24,861 bases of DNA from contig JAOZSY010000010.1 in the NCBI GenBank assembly GCA_029939445.1, forward strand, positions 1 to 24,861, read 5' to 3'. How positions within the stretch are numbered: the first letter of the stretch is position 1; the number at the start of each line of letters is the position of its first letter. The notes beneath the pieces were generated by a model that worked only from the letters and a program-made list of their open reading frames with translations, was not told the DNA's origin and made no database searches. Positions 22,569-24,861 of the stretch are shown piece by piece. Position numbers and translations under genes: made by a program. The stretch comes from Bacteroidales bacterium. GTDB taxonomy: Bacteria; Bacteroidota; Bacteroidia; Bacteroidales; UBA1556.

Positions 22569-22796
22569 TAAAAACTTTGTATTTATTTGATATTTTATTT
22601 AATAGGCTAAAATACAGCTTGTTATTGGTAACTATTTTTATTTTTATTAATTATTTTGGATTTATTTTACTAAGTTAACGGTATACTACAAGCTCTTTAA
22701 GGTTTTTTATATTTATTTTCCCATTCAAAAGTAGGCTGTGGCAATATTTTATTTTTCTTTGCATTTCGATTAAAGTAATAGATTATTTTAAGATTG

Positions 22797-23129
22797 ATGT
22801 TAAATATTAAAGAAGTTAATACGCCAAGTTGGAATTCTGAAATTAATAATAATACATCATTAGTACTATTTTTAGCACCTTGGTGCGAATCCTGTAAAGT
22901 TCAAAATAGTATTCTTAAAAATATATCTACTGCAGCAGTCAATAATATCAATATTCTAAATATGAATATTGATGACAATAGATGGCTTTCTCAAAAATTA
23001 GGCGTAAGAAATATTCCAACGATGATTATATATAAGAAAGGTGTTGAGGAATTCAGATTTAGTGAGTTAGTTTCTAAAGATTTACTTGAAAAAGAACTTA
23101 ATATATATAATAATGAACAAAATGATTAA
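22797..23129 (+). CDS. Thioredoxin-like protein, cytoplasmic (CESC active site)
   Basis: A 110-aa thioredoxin-fold protein with active site WCESC (Cys30, Cys33) in LFLAPWCESCK and the cis-proline Pro74 in RNIPTMIIY. No signal peptide, so it should act in the cytoplasm. The CESC dipeptide differs from the CGPC of standard thioredoxin, which changes the redox potential, so it may be a specialised reductant. I use the ATG at 22797; the frame also has a TTG three bases earlier. Its 3' end overlaps the start of the next thioredoxin gene, which implies coupled translation. Confidence 0.86.
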   Translation: MLNIKEVNTPSWNSEINNNTSLVLFLAPWCESCKVQNSILKNISTAAVNNINILNMNIDDNRWLSQKLGVRNIPTMIIYKKGVEEFRFSELVSKDLLEKELNIYNNEQND

Positions 23130-23580
23130 AACTAAATTTATTGCAATAGGCCTAAGTATCTTTGCCTTAGCGGGTTTATTTTCCACAAATAGTTATAGCT
23201 TTATTGACGAAAGTGAAGTTGAAACTATTACTGAACAGGAAAAGACTGTTGTTGCCAAAGAAGTTGTTGAGCCAGTAAACTTAACTGATAATGATTTTGA
23301 TAAAAGTATAAGTAAAGGTGTAACATTGGTCGATTTTTGGGCTACTTGGTGTGGTCATTGTCGTCGTCAAGCTCCAATTATTAAAGAAGTAGCTGTTAGT
23401 TTTGGAGATAAGGCTACTATAGGAAAACTTGATGTTGATAAAAACAGACAAACTGCTAGTGAATATCATGTGCGTTCTATTCCTACAATTATTGTTTTTA
23501 AAGATGGTAAGGTAGTTGAACGATTAGTAGGACTACAAACGAAGCAAATTTTAATTGATGTTGTAAATCGTTATTTGTAA
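23113..23580 (+). CDS. Exported thioredoxin (CGHC active site)
   Basis: A 155-aa thioredoxin with an N-terminal signal or anchor (residues 7-27, KFIAIGLSIFALAGLFSTNSY), an acidic linker (about 31-52), and a full thioredoxin domain. The active site is WCGHC (Cys80, Cys83) in DFWATWCGHCRRQAP and the cis-proline is Pro124 in RSIPTIIVFKDGK. CGHC is the more oxidising motif typical of disulfide isomerases. It should work in the periplasm or at the membrane face. The ATG at 23113 (MNKMIK) or the one at 23122 (MIKTKF) is the start, both overlapping the upstream stop; the TTG at 23086 is not needed. The next gene overlaps its stop codon (TAATG). Confidence 0.88.
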   Translation: MNKMIKTKFIAIGLSIFALAGLFSTNSYSFIDESEVETITEQEKTVVAKEVVEPVNLTDNDFDKSISKGVTLVDFWATWCGHCRRQAPIIKEVAVSFGDKATIGKLDVDKNRQTASEYHVRSIPTIIVFKDGKVVERLVGLQTKQILIDVVNRYL

Positions 23581-23822
23581 TGGATGCAGAACAAAATATT
23601 TGGAAGCGTAAGTATCTAAAAGTATTTACGCTTTTCTCTTTAATAGGGTTTGTATTAGGATCTATTGGTGGCTATTTCTATTATCTTGAGGTAGGTTGTT
23701 CTTCTGGAGGTTGTGCAATTAGCTCAAATCCATATGCTTCGGTGGCTTGGGGAGCAGCAGTGGGCTACTTGCTTGGCGATATGTTTAATGGCAAGGATAA
23801 AGAGAATAAAGAGAACAAATAG
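23580..23822 (+). CDS. DUF6132 family small membrane protein
   Basis: An 80-aa membrane protein with two hydrophobic segments (about 15-36 and 52-68) and a basic/acidic tail (GKDKENKENK). The loop after the first helix has the conserved GCSSGGCAISSNPY motif, with Cys40 and Cys45. This matches the small DUF6132 family of Bacteroidota, whose function is unknown. Its ATG overlaps the TAA of the exported thioredoxin, so the three genes 22797-23822 form one coupled unit. A role in thiol transfer at the membrane is suggested by the cysteine pair and neighbours, but that is inference. Confidence 0.85.
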   Translation: MDAEQNIWKRKYLKVFTLFSLIGFVLGSIGGYFYYLEVGCSSGGCAISSNPYASVAWGAAVGYLLGDMFNGKDKENKENK

Positions 23823-23841
23823 TATTATTATACTGTCGGTC

Positions 23842-23877
23842 AAAAAAAGCTTAATAATTAATTATTAAGCTTTTTTT
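23842..23877 (+). terminator. Terminator of the thioredoxin/DUF6132 unit
   Basis: Perfect palindrome: AAAAAAAGCTTAATAATT (23842-23859) with AATTATTAAGCTTTTTTT (23860-23877), ending in seven T. Confidence 0.8.
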
Positions 23878-23892
23878 GTGCAGTATATTTTT

Positions 23893-23900
23893 TAGCTTTG
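23893..23900 (+). promoter_or_regulatory. Probable -7 box of the threonine-aldolase family gene
   Basis: TAGCTTTG matches TAnnTTTG; start near 23906. The -33 region overlaps the preceding terminator and is not at the usual spacing. Confidence 0.45.
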
Positions 23901-23930
23901 TAGCGTTTAATAATAATGAGATTCACAATT

Positions 23931-24848
23931 ATGACTAAATATAGATTTCAGGACGACTATAGCGAAGGTTGTCACCCAAAAGTATTAGATATATTGCAAA
24001 CTACTAATATGGTTCAGCAACAAGGCTATGGTTATGATGAATACTCGCAGAAAGCAAAAGAGTTGATAAAAGCACAAATGCAGAATGAAAACTCATTAGT
24101 GTATTTTGTTTCTGGTGGAACTCAAGCTAATCTAATTGTAATATCTTCATTATTAAGACCTCATGAGGCGGTTATTTCTGCTGATACTGGTCATATTAAT
24201 ACTCATGAAACGGGAGCTATTGAGAATACAGGTCATAAGATATTGACTTGCCACAGTGCTGATGGTAAACTAAAAATCTCAGATATACAGTTTCAGTTAG
24301 ATTATCATGGTCGAAACCCACATATGGTGAAGCCAAGAATGGTTTATATATCAAACTCTACGGAACTTGGTACTGTGTATAATAAATCAGAGTTAATAGA
24401 ATTGTATTCATTTTGTCAGTCTAATAATCTACTTTTATTTGTTGATGGAGCAAGGTTAGGAGCTGCTTTAACAAGTGCTGGCAATGATGTCTCATTGAAA
24501 GATATGGGTATTTATACCGATGTATTTTATATTGGAGGTACTAAAAATGGTGCTCTTTTGGGTGAGGCAATTGTTATTAATAATATGGATTTGCAATTAG
24601 ATTTTGAGTATTATTTGAAACAAAAAGGAGCTTTAACATCAAAAAGCAGAACCATTGGAATTCAATTTTTAGCATTATTTCAAGATGATTTGTTTTATAA
24701 TATAGCTTTGCATGCAAATAAAATGGCATCAACTATTGCCGATGCTCTTAAAGAAAAAGGAGTTGAGTTTCTTGTAGAACCTATGTCAAATCAGCTATTT
24801 CCGATTTTTAGCAATGCCACAATAGCTTTTTTTGAAAAAGAATTATGA
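23931..24848 (+). CDS. Low-specificity threonine aldolase family PLP enzyme, apparently truncated
   Basis: A 305-aa fold-type I PLP enzyme related to L-threonine aldolase, which splits threonine into glycine and acetaldehyde. The start MTKYRFQDDYSEGCHP matches the family N-terminus; another in-frame ATG is at 23916. Conserved parts are FVSGGTQANL, ETGAIENTGHKI, YISNSTELGTVY, FVDGARLG with the cofactor-binding Asp, and YIGGTKNGALLGE with PLP lysine (residue 205 from this start). Family members run about 30-40 residues further, with a C-terminal region starting near LPNxxIxxLxxxYxF. Here the frame stops at FFEKEL. One base over, the sequence reads KNYEFHI, which looks like the missing continuation, but that frame meets TGA at 24859-24861, the window edge. 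Truncation, frameshift or sequence error are all possible. Confidence 0.82.
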   Translation: MTKYRFQDDYSEGCHPKVLDILQTTNMVQQQGYGYDEYSQKAKELIKAQMQNENSLVYFVSGGTQANLIVISSLLRPHEAVISADTGHINTHETGAIENTGHKILTCHSADGKLKISDIQFQLDYHGRNPHMVKPRMVYISNSTELGTVYNKSELIELYSFCQSNNLLLFVDGARLGAALTSAGNDVSLKDMGIYTDVFYIGGTKNGALLGEAIVINNMDLQLDFEYYLKQKGALTSKSRTIGIQFLALFQDDLFYNIALHANKMASTIADALKEKGVEFLVEPMSNQLFPIFSNATIAFFEKEL

Positions 24849-24861
24849 GTTCCATATTTGA

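Overview
The window looks like a piece of chromosome from an AT-rich member of the Bacteroidota. Four observations support this: a secreted protein with a type IX secretion (Por) C-terminal sorting domain; families mostly found in this phylum (the alternative GlmU-like protein, DUF5686 outer-membrane protein, DUF6132 protein, LuxC-type acyl-CoA reductase); many -7 boxes of the form TAnnTTTG, several with a TTTG-like -33 box 19-21 bases upstream; and almost no Shine-Dalgarno sequences. The NhaD sodium/proton antiporter fits a salty or alkaline habitat. I see no tRNA, rRNA, CRISPR array, insertion sequence, phage or plasmid genes. Most genes are housekeeping or conserved accessory genes in short transcription units separated by clear hairpin terminators.

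Layout. 1-930: the 3' end of thioredoxin reductase, a palindromic bidirectional terminator, then two small overlapping unknown genes on the minus strand. 947-3093: rplS and nhaD, both minus. 3480-5822: a large FG-GAP repeat protein with a T9SS tail. 5912-8799: a tiny zinc-finger-like protein, an iron-sulfur L-serine dehydratase and a methionine/cystathionine gamma-lyase family enzyme. 9078-9650: an RluE-like pseudouridine synthase, followed by a 300-base gap holding three copies of a dispersed repeat. 9954-12827: a LuxC-like acyl-CoA reductase with a frameshifted end, ribosomal protein L31 type B, and a GlmU-like bifunctional protein. 12926-16521: a secreted M16 protease followed by a methyltransferase. 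16541-21196 (minus): a tight three-gene unit (secreted MORN-like protein, alpha/beta hydrolase, DUF5686 outer-membrane protein). 21327-22512 (minus): era and a cold-shock gene. 22797-23822: an overlapping trio (cytoplasmic thioredoxin, exported thioredoxin, DUF6132 membrane protein). 23931-24848: a threonine-aldolase family protein that stops early.

The most noteworthy points are: two apparent single-base indels in A runs near the 3' ends of the acyl-CoA reductase and the threonine aldolase; a repeat family with GTCATACTGAGTG termini that also makes up the trxB terminator; and the thioredoxin/DUF6132 trio, which could be a small trans-membrane thiol relay. I did not find a clear new defence or mobile system here.
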